64,000 nucleotides of DNA, taken from Primulina eburnea (taxonomy: Eukaryota > Streptophyta > Magnoliopsida > Lamiales > Gesneriaceae). The stretch covers positions 41,646,682 to 41,710,681 of the forward strand of contig NC_133104.1 of assembly GCF_022965805.1 (NCBI RefSeq), given 5' to 3'. Positions 1 through 12,951 of this stretch are shown here, piece by piece. A program made the translations under genes and the position numbers. How positions within the stretch are numbered: the stretch's first letter is position 1; each line of letters opens with the position of its first letter. Below the pieces are notes generated by a model that saw only the letters and a program-made list of their open reading frames with translations, did not search any database and was not told where the DNA came from.

Positions 1-3000
1 AGAAAATAATACTACAAAGGAACTTATAGATGCTCAGAAATGAACAGAAATTTGTGTTGTACAAGAGTAATTCTAGATCTTACAAAATGCAGATACCCAT
101 ACAAATTTGAATTTGAACAAAAAATAAGTCATCTCGCATCTACATTTATAAGAATATAGAAGAAAAATCACCATATGGCATGAGGACTCACCTCTGCACA
201 TTTTTTTGGCAGGACTAAACGCCCAATCCGTCCCGCATCACTAGCAGTCAACAATTTTTCAAACAATGGAGTAATGACCGAGTTCGAACTAACAAGAAGA
301 TAAGGCGAACTCAAGGTAGTGAACACTAACAATGTACGTATTTTGTATTATCGATCATGCAAGTCTTAAAAACGTGTGAATCGATAAATCAGGACCACGA
401 TACTAGGGAAAACCATATTTCAAATTAATATTTGACAAAGATCGTAGAAACTACAAAAGTAAAGGACACTCAAGAACCACAGGATACTCGGTAGATATCT
501 GTTGAAGCTCCTTATCAGTTATTTGGGGGCGATACCTAGGAAGCAACTGACCTCGGCCACGATCATCTCCTCGATTTTTTCCATTACATGGTTGCACCTC
601 ACTAGATGAGCCCACTCTATCATGATTCCAGATCTGTTTTCTGGCTTGAATTGATGGAGTGAATGGCTGTGAAAGAATAGCAGAAAGCTGGGTAGAATCA
701 TTGGCTTCGTTTTTGGATGAAGTTGCAGCTACAAATGAACCTCCAACAGCAGAATCATTCTTTGGGAATGTTATTGGGCCAAAATCATTTATGGATGAAT
801 TTGATTGTTCCTTGCAGCTGGCTCCTGCAACAGAACACTAAAATTACATATGGGAGTAAAAATATCCCGGACAAGGCACAAGCAGCCTTAAGTTTATTCA
901 CAATATGATGAATAAAGTTACCAGCATTACCATTCACAAATGATTCCCTTGGACAGATTCTTGGCTTTCCATCAACTAATCTTTCAAAAGAGTTATCTTT
1001 CGTCCCAAGGGAAGCTGTAGAAAATCTCTGACATATGCGAAACCTGTCCATCCCACCCAGTAAATCAATTTCAAAGGGCATCCTTGGCTGCACATTTGAT
1101 TGGATGGTAAAACCATTGAGCAAATTGGGTGCTGGATTCCATGGTTCTGGACCTGAGCCAACTGTTGCACTCAAAGTTTTCACAGAGAGGTCCTTCATTC
1201 TTTCAGGTTGCGAAGGAAGAGAGCGTGAAGGTGGTGGCCAGGCAGGATTTGGGGTCTGAAGCATGGGAAGGAAGGGTAAAGAATGAGGGCTCATTCATTT
1301 ATCTAGACATAATAATAAAAGCAGAAAATTAAGTTTTGTGACGATAGAACTTCCTATGACACAAAATAGAAAATAGATCTCAACTGTCTCAACATGTTTT
1401 TATAACATTCAACACCACAGAAATTCATCCAGATGTGTTTTAAACTAACTACATCGTCCAAACTGAGCAATTCAAGGGCCTTTTGAGTAACCAGATCCTG
1501 CATGGATGCTCATTTTAACATTATTTGTGGACAGATAGTGATCTGCCCACCTTGAAAAAACCTTGTAAAATCTCAAAGAGCCGGAGTATATGCGAACTGA
1601 AATTAAAAAAAAAAAAAAACCAGTGCCAAGACAAGGTCTTTACCTACTATCATAAATGAAATTGAAAAAAGTTGAAATAAACTTGTATAATTAATCAAGG
1701 TTAGAGACTCGACAAGCTTTCTGAATGCCACATGCAATCAACATAATTTGAAACACAATAACTAGAGCATGAAGTTAGGGAAAGTAAAATCACATGTTGA
1801 AACAAAACCAGTAAAGAAACAAGGGACATAATTCTCACCAGAATGTCACTTTTCTTGGCACATGTTAGACATTCAATTCCTCCTGCATCCAACAGCACGA
1901 ACATATGGAACGATACTATACATCCACAATGAATTTTCTGCAACAATGAAGTCATTTTTCGGAACTTACAAATTCTCTTTGCTGCAGAAAAAGTTGGACA
2001 TAAAATTTCGAAGTCTAAGGAAATGACTTACATTTAAGCGAAAATCCAAAATTTAAATCCAGTTTACCTTTCCACAAGATTCGCAGCTTCTCCAACCAGA
2101 AGCATCGAGGTGGAATGTCTCGCAAAAATTTCCCTCCTCATAAGCAGAACTATATTGGCGATAAATCTCATCAATTTAGAAAGAAAGAAAAGAAAACTGA
2201 TCTGAATTATTTGATACGATCTTCCAATCATATATAGAAAGGCAAGAGGTTAGTCATTTCCTAATTTTCCATCGTGTCATAAATTTACATGCCCTAGAAA
2301 TAATGCATATTTAACTTTAAAAACTTAGTAAATGCTTACAAAATTTCAGTAGTCGAGATGCAAATCAACCCATATAACAACCATTGGGCATTATAAAGAG
2401 ACTTTAAAAGCAGTTCCTGGTGGGCATGTCACCCCACCCAATGCAGATTTTAAATCAAATATTGTGACTGCAAGAAACTTCAACCATACAAAACATAACC
2501 AAAACTGACAATCAAATATCTGAGTCAAGTATCTTCTTTTACGTTATCAATTGAACAACAATGAACCACATCTAGATTCCATGTAAGATATAAGGAATAT
2601 AGTTGATTTTATGGCAATTGCGAAATGTTTTTCAAAATTTAATTTTTTTTGGAAAAAAATACTCCCCGACTGGAGTCGCTATTGTTCCGTGAATATCCTT
2701 GGAACTGGATTAGCAGCCTCCCACGGCCTCTGCTACCGTTTCAGCTAAACATGCCTCCACTCCGTAATGACAAAAAATGGAAACTCGTAAAAAGATTTCC
2801 ACAAATCAACGCAATGTGTCATGTCACTAAAAAGAAGAAATTGACCAAAAAAACTCAAACCATAACCTAAGTAAGATTCCCATGTAATGTAAAAAAAAAA
2901 ACAGAGAGAAGCCAAACCAAAGTTCCAAAAAGAGAGAGAGAGAGAGAAAAAAAAATTTCTTACGCGCATCGATCGCAGAGATGAGCATAGTCACCAGTCC

Positions 3001-3088
3001 GGCGGGGCCAACCTCTCCTCCACTTCTCCGACCCCTCTCTACAGTTCAAATTAAAGCAAAATCCGGTTGACGAAGATGATGACGTCAT
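1..3088 (-). CDS. VAL/HSI2-family B3-domain transcriptional repressor, 5' part (cut by left window edge)
   Basis: Family role (known): VAL proteins bind RY elements with a B3 domain, read histone marks and silence seed-maturation genes in the nucleus. Seen: six minus-strand exons join in phase, 3088-2964, 2149-2068, 1937-1839, 1255-922, 824-470 and 288-192, giving the N-terminal 364 residues. Residues about 10-102 carry the Cys-rich VAL N-terminal zinc finger ([41 protein letters not shown]). A proline/serine-rich linker follows, then a [18 protein letters not shown] block. The B3 domain begins at about residue 334 ([24 protein letters not shown]). The rest of B3, the CW finger and the EAR region lie beyond base 1. 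I chose the ATG at 3088 because MTSSSSS resembles relatives; an in-frame ATG at 3163 is possible. The finger sequence resembles Os07g0563300/VAL3-type members more than VAL1 (inference). Exon ends were placed by eye. Confidence 0.9.
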
Positions 3089-3693
3089 CGTAACACAGAA
3101 TCCCGACAAAAGAACATCTGATGTGGGACCAAAATTTCCAAGTACAAAATCAAAATTCAGCACAGAAGACCCTGTTCAACTTCAAACAGCACAGCCCTAA
3201 ACAGAAAACGTTCGAATCGAGGACATAACGCACGGACAACTCATCTGAAAGTGGTCTCGGGGTAGTGGAGTGGGGCATCTCACACAGAGAGTGCGTGTGC
3301 TGCGGGTTTTATATGGCTTTGACGTCGTCGTTTTTGGAGAGTAATCTCTCTCCTCTGGTCCTCGTCGCTTTCATGAGATGCAACGTAATAAACTCCAACG
3401 TTATCCAAAGCTACCGCCTACTTACCTACCAAAGTTTATTAAATTAAAATTATATAAATTAATTATTTTTATGTTTCTAATTGTTTTCTCTTTTCTTCTT
3501 AAAATATCTTATATAATTATAAAAATATATATTATATAACAATTGTCTTTTTTTTTTCTTTTTTCAATTTTCTGAAACATTTCTTCCTCTGGTTAATAAT
3601 ATATCAAAAATTAATTTTTAATATTTTTAAACTTAGGAAAAAATATATAACTGCTGCATATCTGTGAAATGTTCATGTACTCAATGCATAGGC

Positions 3694-3876
3694 GTCTCAT
3701 GTGAGAGGACCGTCTCACGGATCCTAATCCGCTGAGGACGTGTCAACCCTACCATATTCACAATAAAAAGTCTACTCTTCGCATAAAAAGTTAATTACTT
3801 TTTCATGGGTGATCCAAATAAGGAGATCCGTCTCACCCATACGACCCGTGAGGACAGTCTCATACAAGTTTTTGCC
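3694..3876 (+). repeat. Palindrome-ended dispersed repeat, copy 1
   Basis: Copy of a family of about 180 bases. It opens with a GTGAGACCGTCTCAC-like palindrome, has a core containing ATTCACAATAAAAAGT and a GGGTGACCCAAATAAG-like block, and closes with another palindrome followed by CACAAGTTTTTGCC. This copy carries several small insertions in the palindromes (for example GTGAGAGGACCGTCTCAC), so it is an older or damaged member. Confidence 0.8.
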
Positions 3877-4168
3877 CTCAATGCAACAAAGGTGTCGGTC
3901 TACGAAATGCAAAATATTTTAATTTACATATTTTCCTTTTTTTAGTATGTAAATGTATATTATGAAATAATAATCATTTTCAAAATTGAAATCAGACGAA
4001 ATTAACTCGTATCTTTGCTGGTATTTTGTATTGATATTAAAAGTTATTAAGATAACATTGAACCATTTTAAACCAATTAAACTGAAGAATGGTGACTATT
4101 TGTCAATGTTTTACATTTACAAAATTTATTGAATATCGGACACCGACATTATGAAATATTGAGCATTG

Positions 4169-4970
4169 ATGCACGTATTGCTTGTTGTACAATGTTTTAT
4201 TATAATTTATTTGGTTAATATTTAAATGAAGATCAAAATATAGTTATAAAAATAGTGAAGGACTACATTGCAATTTTGATATACGAATTAAAATAAATAA
4301 ATAGAAAAAAAAATGAATCAAAAAAAGATCCAAATAAGAATTAAACATATAATTTGATGGCTAAAAAACAAAGACTATATTCGTTGAATTATAGATGACT
4401 TGCATCAAAGTTTTAATGCTTTAATAATATATATAATTATTAAAACAGAAATGATACCAAAAATTAGTTACTATAAGTGTTTCAAACGTAATAATATAGT
4501 ATATATACATATATTGTAGCAGCTTATTCTTGAATAATAAAACTGAGTAATTATTATTGACCCTCAAAATTAGTACACTGATGCACACGTTGTTTGTTTG
4601 TACAATATTTTTTATAATTCATTTGGTTAATATTTAAATGAAGATCGATATATAATTATAAGAAATAGTGAAGAACTATATAGCAATTTTGATATACGAA
4701 TTAAAAAAATAAATAGAAAAAAGAAATGAATTAAAAAAAGATCCAAATAAGAATTAAACATACAATTTGATGACGAGAAAACAAAGATTATATCTGTTGA
4801 ACTATAGATGACTTGCATTAAAGTTTTAACGTTTTTATAATTACAGACCATAACACCAAAAATTAGTTACTTTAAGTGTTTCAAACTTAATAATATAATA
4901 TAAATATAGATATTGTATCAGCTTATTCTCGAATAATTAAAACGCAGTAATTATTATTAAACCTCAAAAG
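4169..4970. repeat. Tandem duplication, two units of about 400 bases
   Basis: Unit 1 (about 4169-4570) and unit 2 (about 4580-4970) share the same order of blocks: GATGCACGT-like start, TTTGGTTAATATTTAAATGAAGATC, a purine-rich stretch, GATCCAAATAAGAATTAAACAT, ATAGATGACTTGCAT, ACCAAAAATTAGTTACT and a terminal AGTAATTATTATT. The units differ by scattered substitutions and small indels. There is no coding content. Confidence 0.85.
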
Positions 4971-5174
4971 CACAACAACAAGGCGGTCATGGCAAAGCCT
5001 CCCAACATAAATGAACATTTTCAAGCCAGAAACCACACATCAAGCCACCGTCGTTTCGTTTTCTCCCTTAATACTTTCCTATACAAAAGAAGTCCAACAA
5101 ATTGATGTAATAATCTTCTCCATATGTATATATTAGACAATACAGCAATCAGTCACTCCGACAAGAAGACTTCG

Positions 5175-8100
5175 TTAATCAGGAGAAAATAAGGTGGCTA
5201 ATCCTTGATCAACTTTAATGATTATTTTGTCATAGCTCATTAGAGTTTTCTCGTTGCACTTGTATGATCCTTTCCCTCTGGCTAAAACCTCCCCGTCTAC
5301 GTCTATTATTCCGGCTTTGTCTGGGTTATCGGTTCGTGGGCCAGGTTGCAAAACCAAAGCTTTCACCTGTAGTTGTAGAAATTTGAAGAGTTGAGAATCA
5401 GATATCCAAGTAAATTATGTTTCAAACCATGTATATATTTGTGAAAATAAGCTAACAAATGGCTTGGCCATCGATTTTTTATTCGAGGGTTTAGTGTTTA
5501 CAAGTATCAGTCATCGTTTTCAAAGAGTATGGTCTAGTCACAGTAACATTTTTAGGCTAAATAGTGATTGACGCACAAACAACATTCTAACTAGCAATAA
5601 AGTTTACCCTTGACAAACAATCAATGCACTATTTTAAACAATCTCACCAAGTGATTAAAAACCAAAGATCTTATAAATGAGAAAATTTTGGGGGTTGATT
5701 TCTACACATTCCAAGTACAACAGTCGCTGTTATGCAGACTCGATATTCATTACTGGTCGGAAATAAGGTTGAGCATAACAGATGTGTCACATGACATGCA
5801 CCTAGCATTGAATCAGTGCAGTAGATCAGATAGTTTAAGTTATTTAGAAGGTATGCTCTGGTTTAAAGAGGTTGCACCTTGAGGTAAGATACAAACGGCG
5901 ATTTGACATGGCCTCCAGAGTTCAATTCAGTCATTGACTTTAGCAATGCAAATTTTGGGATGTCCTTTATCATGATCAAGTCCAAATAACCATCAGAAAA
6001 CTGCAAATCATTACGAGGACAAAATATGAAAACTGGAGGTTAGTAACACTGAATTCTTCCACGAACAATGTACTAGTAGTAGGATCAATTACTCCATATA
6101 CATGCAGAACGGCACAAACCTCAGCATTAGGTGCTGCCATTGCATCTTCACCTCCCCACGGTACATTATGGAGCCATATTGAAACAAAAGGGCCATCAAC
6201 CTTCCGCCAATTTAAACTTTTAACATCAACTTCAGGACCATGATAGCTGTACTGCTTGTCAGATTTCATTTCAGCCTCACCATCTACGACGATTTGATTT
6301 TCAAGATCCAAAGGTTCTCCATAAGTTTCATATCCAGGTGCTGGCACAAATATTACGCTACCATTATACTTTCTAAGACCAAGTATTCGTTGAACTGCCT
6401 GAACATTAAGAAAGTTAGCCGTCCACAAGAATGAATGCTGGAGTATAGACTATAGCCTCTCAATTTCTTCAACATCTTTCATCAAAAAACAAATCAAGAA
6501 CACCTTTGCATGAAGCATGTGAAATGCCTCTATTTGCACAACGTTAAATGGAACGATCCATAACAAGATTAATGGAAGGTACTAGTAGTAAATGGATAAA
6601 CTATTTGTTACATGCTATATAAGAATGAGAGCGAGTCAGTGGAACAATTACTTGTTTGAGAATAGAAATGCACGAGGGATAAAATTAAGGATCCAAGAAA
6701 AAATGGTGAATCAACAACATCAAACAAGTAAAGCTTCCACTGGTTGCAAAGAAATTAGATAACGGCAAAAATAACATAATTAATGCAAAACGTGATCGAT
6801 GAACATATTCATACATCAAAACACACCTAATATGGTAATTGATATAAAAAGTTTTTTTAAATCAAAAAGAATGATTCTGTTCCTTCGAGGCAAAGCTTTT
6901 GAACTTATGAACGACAGGAAATGGATACGAGATACAACAATTGCAAAATTTAGGAAACAACATGGAGTGATACGTCTACTTAATATACTTGTATATAGAT
7001 AAATATATAATATGTACACAAATGCTATGAGGATGAATAAAGATAAAGATATCATTTAACAATTAAATAATTATAATACGTCATACTGTAAAAAGTATAA
7101 TTTTTCTTTTATTAACTTCAGCCTTTTATTAAAATCCCCATTCCACAATCTGCCCTGAGTATCGATTCAAAATTGCAAAACATGTCCACATACCCTCTGT
7201 GAGTCTGTTTCAGGTACCGGATCCAATTTTATTTTTTAAGTTTGCTTTTTGGATACGTTCCCAGCCATATCCATATTGTATCCGTATCCATGTCCTAAAA
7301 GTATCCAATACGGTGCGTAACAATTTTCTGAATGTCCAAGAAACATAGTTTGCAATCGATTATTTATGTCAAATATGCTAATATGTCACTCAAGAATGTT
7401 CTACTACAATCACAGTCCCAGACTGTGCAGGTTAATAATTGAAAAAAATAAAATAAACATAATGATTAGTTGTGATAAAGAACTGAAGAGAACTAGAATT
7501 TCTGAACTCACGTAGACATCTAGCCGAGCACTCCCCATCCACCTATATTTCTCAGATTCGATATCAATATCAGCCACAAGACCTTGCATTGAAACCACAA
7601 AAATAAGTAACTATATATCAATACATAAATCGACTACGAACGAAGCATAAGATCACATACCCCATGCAAGCATCAACACGCTAAAAAATTTGATGTTCCC
7701 TTGGGATAAAGTAGCTACATCCAATGACCGCTTATGCCCTGCAATTTAAAGGCCACAAAATTGTTACCCGAACTAAATCAAGGGCTATCATATTTCAAGA
7801 AAAACAGACCAAGAAAAAAATAGTAAATAAATAAAGAGGACCTCACATACCTCGAATGACAGCAAGTGTAGCATTAGAAGCTGCGCAAGGTTCACCATTC
7901 GAATCTAGGAGTGATTTTGCCATGCCATTTCCAGTTCCTACATTCAGCAACAAACGTAATTCCAGAAGGGTAAGAACAAAAATATTTAAATGAACAAAAG
8001 ATATAAAGAACAAAAGCTGAGTTACTCTTACGTTGCTATCTTTCCTTGTCTGAAAAGAAATAACTACATGAGAAAATCTTCTCATTCATGAAATTCAAAG

Positions 8101-10153
8101 ATAGGAATGATCACCAACAATCCAAATACCATATATGGGTCCACAGGGTGTAAAAAAATCCCACAATTAAACACCACATATTTGAGTTAAAGAAGTAACA
8201 CATGGTGTAACGAATCAGCTTCTCAGTCAAACACTCATAATCCAAACATAGCAGCAATAACAGTAATCTAAAATCAAGAAAAACAGATATTTGACATAGT
8301 GCTTGGTAAAATCTTGAGATTCTTGTTCATTTTAAATATAAAGTATTCAAATAAATGAATAAGGCTTCACTCAAAAAGATACTTTTTTACTTTTATATTT
8401 CCTCAAAAGTACAATGTCACGAAAGCTGATATGCAAGTTAAGAGATTACATAAGACTAACGAAACAAAATAGCATTAACTGTTGTCTCCCCATACTGCAA
8501 AAAGAACCTATGTCAGTAGTTATCCCAGAGCCTGGATAAAATTGAAAGAATAGTACTGGATGAAAAAAGGAGAGCTCTGACAAAAATACTTGAAATGTCC
8601 TTTTACTGATTCGGTACATTCATGTCATGACAGCTCATACACAAGAAAACTGATCCATAAACATCACTTTATTTTTATGCTGAGAATAAGTAAGCAATTT
8701 TTTTTATACAATGGGGTACGGTTTTTTTACCAAAAACCTAAATAACTGAACAACCCCATGCAGTCGGTGGGATTCGAACCCAATGCCTCTAAGATCTTGA
8801 GGCCACGCCCTTTAGAAGGGTGGATAAAAATCGAGAATCAAGTATATTATCAAAACTAATCATTGAATGGTAGGAATTAAAATGAAAGGTGGTCAAACCT
8901 GCGGGAACCACTCCAATAGGCATTTTTATTGCATTTGCCCAGTCCTCCCTGTTAAGCAATCCATTTATTACCTACTAAAAGCATAGTTTAGAACATAAAT
9001 GCCTATGATGTTCTCAACTTTCATCAATTCAGGGGAAATATCCATTTGTGCTTGAAAAAAGGTTTATAAATGGCATTCATCGTAAACTTGACGATAAAAA
9101 AAGAACATGTAATAAAAAATACAGAAATAATAATAATAAAAGAACATGTAAAAGCTTTTCATATGTAACAAAATTTAACAATCTAAGCATAAAATCATAC
9201 TGCATTTCAAAAGTCCCAATAATCAACCGACCTCCACCAAGATTCCATCTCCGCTGACACAAACAATTCCATCATACTTTGAAAGATCCAACGACTGAAC
9301 AACTTCCTTCGCATGAAGCTGATGTTCAGTTTCTGACAATCATGAAGTGAGTAAAAATCCAATATACATCCATAACAACGTCCTTAAAAATCATAAGGCC
9401 ATCAGGAAACCCAAAGATTAAGAACATTGTAAGCCAAAAAGGCACCACTGACCTTGCACCGTATAATGGAGATTAGCATCGTCAAGCAAAGGCTTCACGT
9501 CATTCAAAAAAATCTTTGAAGCCGATTTATTCCCTCCGTACGGATTCACCAATATGAATAGCCTCTTTGGCCTACCTAAACTCGCATATAAACTACGAAT
9601 TAAAAATAAAAGTAATCTTACCGAAAAGAAACAGAGATCGTGATGATGACAATAAGGGAGAAAAAGCGAGATGACATTGAACTTGATATGAAGTAAAATC
9701 GCACCCAAACTACATTAACACTCGGTAAAATTTCAATTCCGGGAATTCCAAGTTCAATAGCGGAACAACTGGACGTACACTAAGAAATGATTAAAAAAAA
9801 TTACCAAGATAATCGAGATACTCATGGAACTTTTGTGTCCAAGTGCGAAGAGAATCATCTGACAAGAGCTCGAAAGTGAAATTCTTCCTGATGAGGCTTG
9901 ATGCACCACCGAAGCAGCAGAATCCCGCCTCGTTCGGCACAACGGTTCTGATTTTGATTTTCAATCCCTCAACAGAAAACCCAAGGACTTCCTTATCAAA
10001 ATCCAGCCGTTTGTCCGCCCAACATAATTGGCCGCCGGCGGAGAAAGTCGCCTCCGTCACGGCGTCCTGAGCTCGAACCCGGTCGGATAACACGGGTCCC
10101 GCAATTTCCATCTGATCAACGTGATTGTGTCCCTTCAATTTGGTCCAGATCAT
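5175..10153 (-). CDS. SPHK1: Sphingosine (long-chain base) kinase
   Basis: Phosphorylates sphingoid bases such as phytosphingosine to their 1-phosphates, signals in ABA and stomatal responses (known for plant SPHK). Ten minus-strand exons join in phase: 10153-9805, 9575-9453, 9332-9232, 8971-8899, 7937-7851, 7738-7661, 7582-7512, 6398-6120, 6000-5878 and 5366-5175. They encode 491 residues, normal for the family. The DAGK-type catalytic domain spans about 117-260: LVNPYGGNKSA binds nucleotide, SGDGILVE at about 184-191 is the glycine-rich catalytic loop, and VVPAGTGNGMAKSLL follows. Later plant SPHK blocks are RWMGSARLDVY, VPAPGYETYG and SDGYLDLIMIKD. The first in-frame ATG is at 10153. A second at 10111 (MEIAGPVLSDRV) fits homologues at least as well, which would shorten the protein by 14 residues. 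The intron at 7938-8898 carries a SINE-like insertion. The symbol is by homology. Confidence 0.93.
8700..8832 (-). repeat. Possible tRNA-derived SINE fragment in a sphingosine kinase intron
   Basis: On the minus strand the segment contains GGGTTCGAATCCCACC, a match to the RNA polymerase III B box (GGTTCGANNCC). About 20 bases upstream is GTGGCCTCAAGATCTTAGAGGC, which could be a decayed A box. No acceptor stem or cloverleaf can be drawn, so it is not a tRNA gene. It lies in the intron 7938-8898. A chance B-box match is the alternative. Confidence 0.4.
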
Positions 10154-11000
10154 ACGATTTACGGAGAAATTTCGATCGGATCGGATCCGGCCTGCGTAAA
10201 CCGGATCTGTCCCAAATTGTTGGTTCCGATCAACTCACTTCTTCGTGAACCTATCTTTTCAGGTTAATCGCAGATCTTCACGCGAAACTCTCCGCAAATG
10301 AGTGCCGTATAAATTTGAGAAAAGGGGTCGTTGGTTCCAAAATCCAACGTCCGACAATCCATGGAATATAACTTTTTATCGTTTAGTTTTAGGATAATTA
10401 TATTATACAATCACGCCTCGATTGAAAAAATTGCTCTCCACTGGCCAAATTTTTTTAGACATTTTTTAAATAAAATATGTTATAACTCTCTTGAAATGTG
10501 TTATCTATCTTAACATAATGTTAGAATATTGATTTTAATTCTTAAAATTTGTTATATAAGGAAATTTATTTTGTTTAATTGGTCAGTTTCATTTTTTCTC
10601 GTATTTAATAACATGTAAATCAAGCTATAACAATCAATTTTATTGGTTTTTTACGACGATAAATAGTAAAAATTTTCTGATATACATTTATAACTTGTAA
10701 ATTTTTTTACTATTCAAATAAATCATACTAAATAAACTTTGTACGACAAATTGGTCTGGAAAAATTTTGATTGAGAAGGGGGCTCATCACCTTTGGATCG
10801 AAGGGGCAAGGACCACTTTTATAAAACTGCTCATGTTTAAGTTACATAAAACACTATTTTATGAATAAATATAATTACAAAAACACTATAATTATAATTT
10901 AAAAGTTTAATGATGATTTATTTTGAAAACTAATTCGACCCGATTCTGAAAAAATATTTAGCTAAGCAACCACTCCTCGTACTTGTTATTTTTTATGAGT

Positions 11001-11171
11001 AGATCTCTTGTGAGACGGTCTCACAAATCTTTATCTGTGAGACGGGTCAACCTTACTGATATTCACAATAAAAAGTAATATTCTTAACATAAAAAATAAT
11101 ATTTTTTCATAAATGACCCAAATAAGATATTCGTCTCACAAAATATGAACCATCTCACATAAATTTTTGCC
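11001..11171 (+). repeat. Palindrome-ended dispersed repeat, copy 2
   Basis: Opens with TTGTGAGACGGTCTCACAA, followed by a second GTGAGACGGGTCAACC block, ATTCACAATAAAAAGTAATA, GACCCAAATAAGA and a final AAATTTTTGCC. Same order and orientation as the copy at 3694. Confidence 0.85.
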
Positions 11172-11578
11172 TTTTCTATTAACGGATACCCCTCCATTCA
11201 CAAATTTTTTTCAAAATAACAAACATATAGTCATGTACAATTGAATCGATTTTGAAGAATGACTAGGAAATATCACAAAATTTCCCCCTCAATTTATAAT
11301 ATTTGGACCCACCAAAATACAAAAATGTATTGGCGGTGGAAAATTCACAACCGCGTAAAGACTGCAGCCGCCTATTTAGAATCTTCCCTCCACTTCCCAC
11401 TTTCCTCAACCAATCCTAGCCGTTGACCCAATCTCTTGAAACGTGTCAGAATCTTAGCCGAACTGTAACATGAAAGGACAATCCACACCGTGTGAAATTA
11501 ACACGACTTCCGACGCAAGGAATCAGCCGACTCGGACCGACCACAACTCCCTGTTGTGCATCCCACCTCTCTCACCCC

Positions 11579-11588
11579 GACACGTGTC
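11579..11588. promoter_or_regulatory. G-box/ABRE-like palindrome upstream of the F-box gene
   Basis: GACACGTGTC is a perfect 10-base palindrome around the CACGTG core, about 500 bases upstream of the F-box start codon. In plants this core is bound by bZIP and bHLH factors in ABA and stress responses (known). FBS-type F-box genes are stress-induced, so the site is plausible, but one palindrome can occur by chance. Confidence 0.4.
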
Positions 11589-12084
11589 CAATCGCAACGG
11601 CTAGTTTTTTGTGCCTCTTATTTACAAGCCTTTCTCCTCTCCTTATCGGATCGTATAACCTGAGTTCTTCACGGAAATTGAAAAATTAAATAAATTATCG
11701 CCTAATTTGTTTTTTATTTAAAAGGAATTTTTTCTTTTTCGATTCTTAAGCGGGAGCAGACACATAGTAGAAGTGTGAGTGCGGGCGGATGCCTGTGTAG
11801 AGTTTTGTTGCGCGGCGGTTCTTGTTTCCTTCTTCGGTACAGCCGTTACATCAATCTCCATTTACTTCCTGCCTCTGATTAGGGGTTTTGGTTTGGTTTG
11901 TTTTGTTTTGAGGTCTTTTCCACTGTAGACACGCATATACATACGTCTCCTTCTATCTGTATTTCACTCCAAAAGGAAAGGTTCTTCGGGGCGTAGGTTA
12001 GACATCGGCTTTGGGGTTCTGAAATTTGTTCCATTTTGAGGGTTTTGCTGTTCATTTTCAGATCTGGAGTTTGAAGTTGGGGAA

Positions 12085-12951
12085 ATGGCGTTCGGGATAA
12101 AATCTGGCGCAGATTTAGTTAGGGCAAATGACGGGTATGTGATTGGGCTGGTGAGAAGTACATCATTTGGGAGAAAAAGGGTTGCTTTTGGCGACGATAG
12201 TTTTTTCTGCACCTCTTCGAAAAAACACTGTTATCAAGATTCATTTCTTCCAGTTGATAAGTCTGCGCTTGAAGCCTTGCCTCAGGACATTCTGGTTAGT
12301 TCAGAATTTGTTTGAAAATCGAGGAAGATTTTGTTTTTAATTCGTTCATTTCATGAGTTTGTGTGCTGCTGATTGATCTTCAATTGAACCCCCGTGGGCG
12401 GATTTTGTTAGGATTAGCGTTGTGTTTTGAATATTAATATCTATGTTTGGCATTTCACATTTGAGCTTGAGATTGAATTTGTGGGTAATAATTGTTTTTG
12501 TGATGCAGATTAGAATTTTGTGTGGCGTGGAGCATGATGATTTGAAGAGGCTGTTTTTTGTGTCAAAAACAATAAGAGAAACGGTAGGATTTGATTATGA
12601 GTATATTGCCCTTCAATCTTGTGCTTCGCTTCTTCAGTATTTAAAGGTTTCTTGTGAGTTTTAATTTTGATTTCGATGCTTGATTTGTAACAGACTGTAA
12701 TTGCAAAGCAAACACATTTCGCCTACAGAACACCAATGAAGACTGTGGGGTTTCAGAGAGTGGATATTTTTGGTGATTTTGATGAGGGTGAAGCTCCTAA
12801 TGCTCCAAAACAATTGAGGGTTCCGCGGTCAAGATTGTGCAAGAAGAAACTTGCTGACATTTCTGTTGCCTTGTTTTTTTCTGATGAAGAAGATTGCTGG
12901 CCACGGAAAGGTGCATTTGTGAAAATGGAGACAGAACAGACGTGTGATTAA
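12085..12951 (+). CDS. FBS-type (stress-induced) small F-box protein
   Basis: Family role (known): FBS proteins are substrate receptors of SCF ubiquitin ligases, induced by wounding and stress; FBS1 binds 14-3-3 proteins. Three exons join in phase, 12085-12294, 12509-12583 and 12694-12951, giving 180 residues, a usual length. The divergent F-box spans about residues 62-97: ALEALPQDIL, then IRILCGVEHDDLKRLF and VSKTIRE. The family signature TVIAKQTHFAYRTPMKT follows. The C-terminal tail contains EAPNAPKQ, RSRLCKKKL and VALFF, which also fit FBS1/2/3. The first exon is long and hydrophilic, with a RSTSFGRKRV block. Closest Arabidopsis relatives by memory are At1g61340 and At4g21510. Splice junctions break codons cleanly at GT-AG. 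Nothing looks broken. Confidence 0.9.

Larger units (their letters stand above)
3089..5174. other. Spacer between the VAL-type and sphingosine kinase genes
   Basis: The first 200 bases or so upstream of the VAL-type start are GC-richer than the rest and are probably 5' UTR and promoter, but I see no clear TATA box. The remainder is very AT-rich. It holds one copy of the dispersed palindrome-ended repeat (3694-3876) and a tandem duplication of about 400 bases (4169-4970). No credible coding region is seen. Confidence 0.6.
10154..12084. other. Divergent intergenic region between the sphingosine kinase and F-box genes
   Basis: The sphingosine kinase runs left and the F-box gene runs right, so this region should contain both promoters. 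Bases 10154-10320 are GC-richer and probably 5' UTR of the kinase. The middle is AT-rich and holds one dispersed repeat (11001-11171). Bases 11340-11660 are richer in C and contain a perfect G-box palindrome. Bases 11700-12084 look like a long 5' leader of the F-box gene. Confidence 0.6.

Noticed and set aside
785..921. Open frame continuing past the VAL-type exon 1255-922
   Set aside because: It is read-through into an intron: a GTAACT donor follows base 922 and the next exon (824-470) resumes the family sequence in phase.
8760..8832. Possible tRNA gene
   Set aside because: A B-box match exists but no acceptor stem, D-arm or anticodon arm can be formed.
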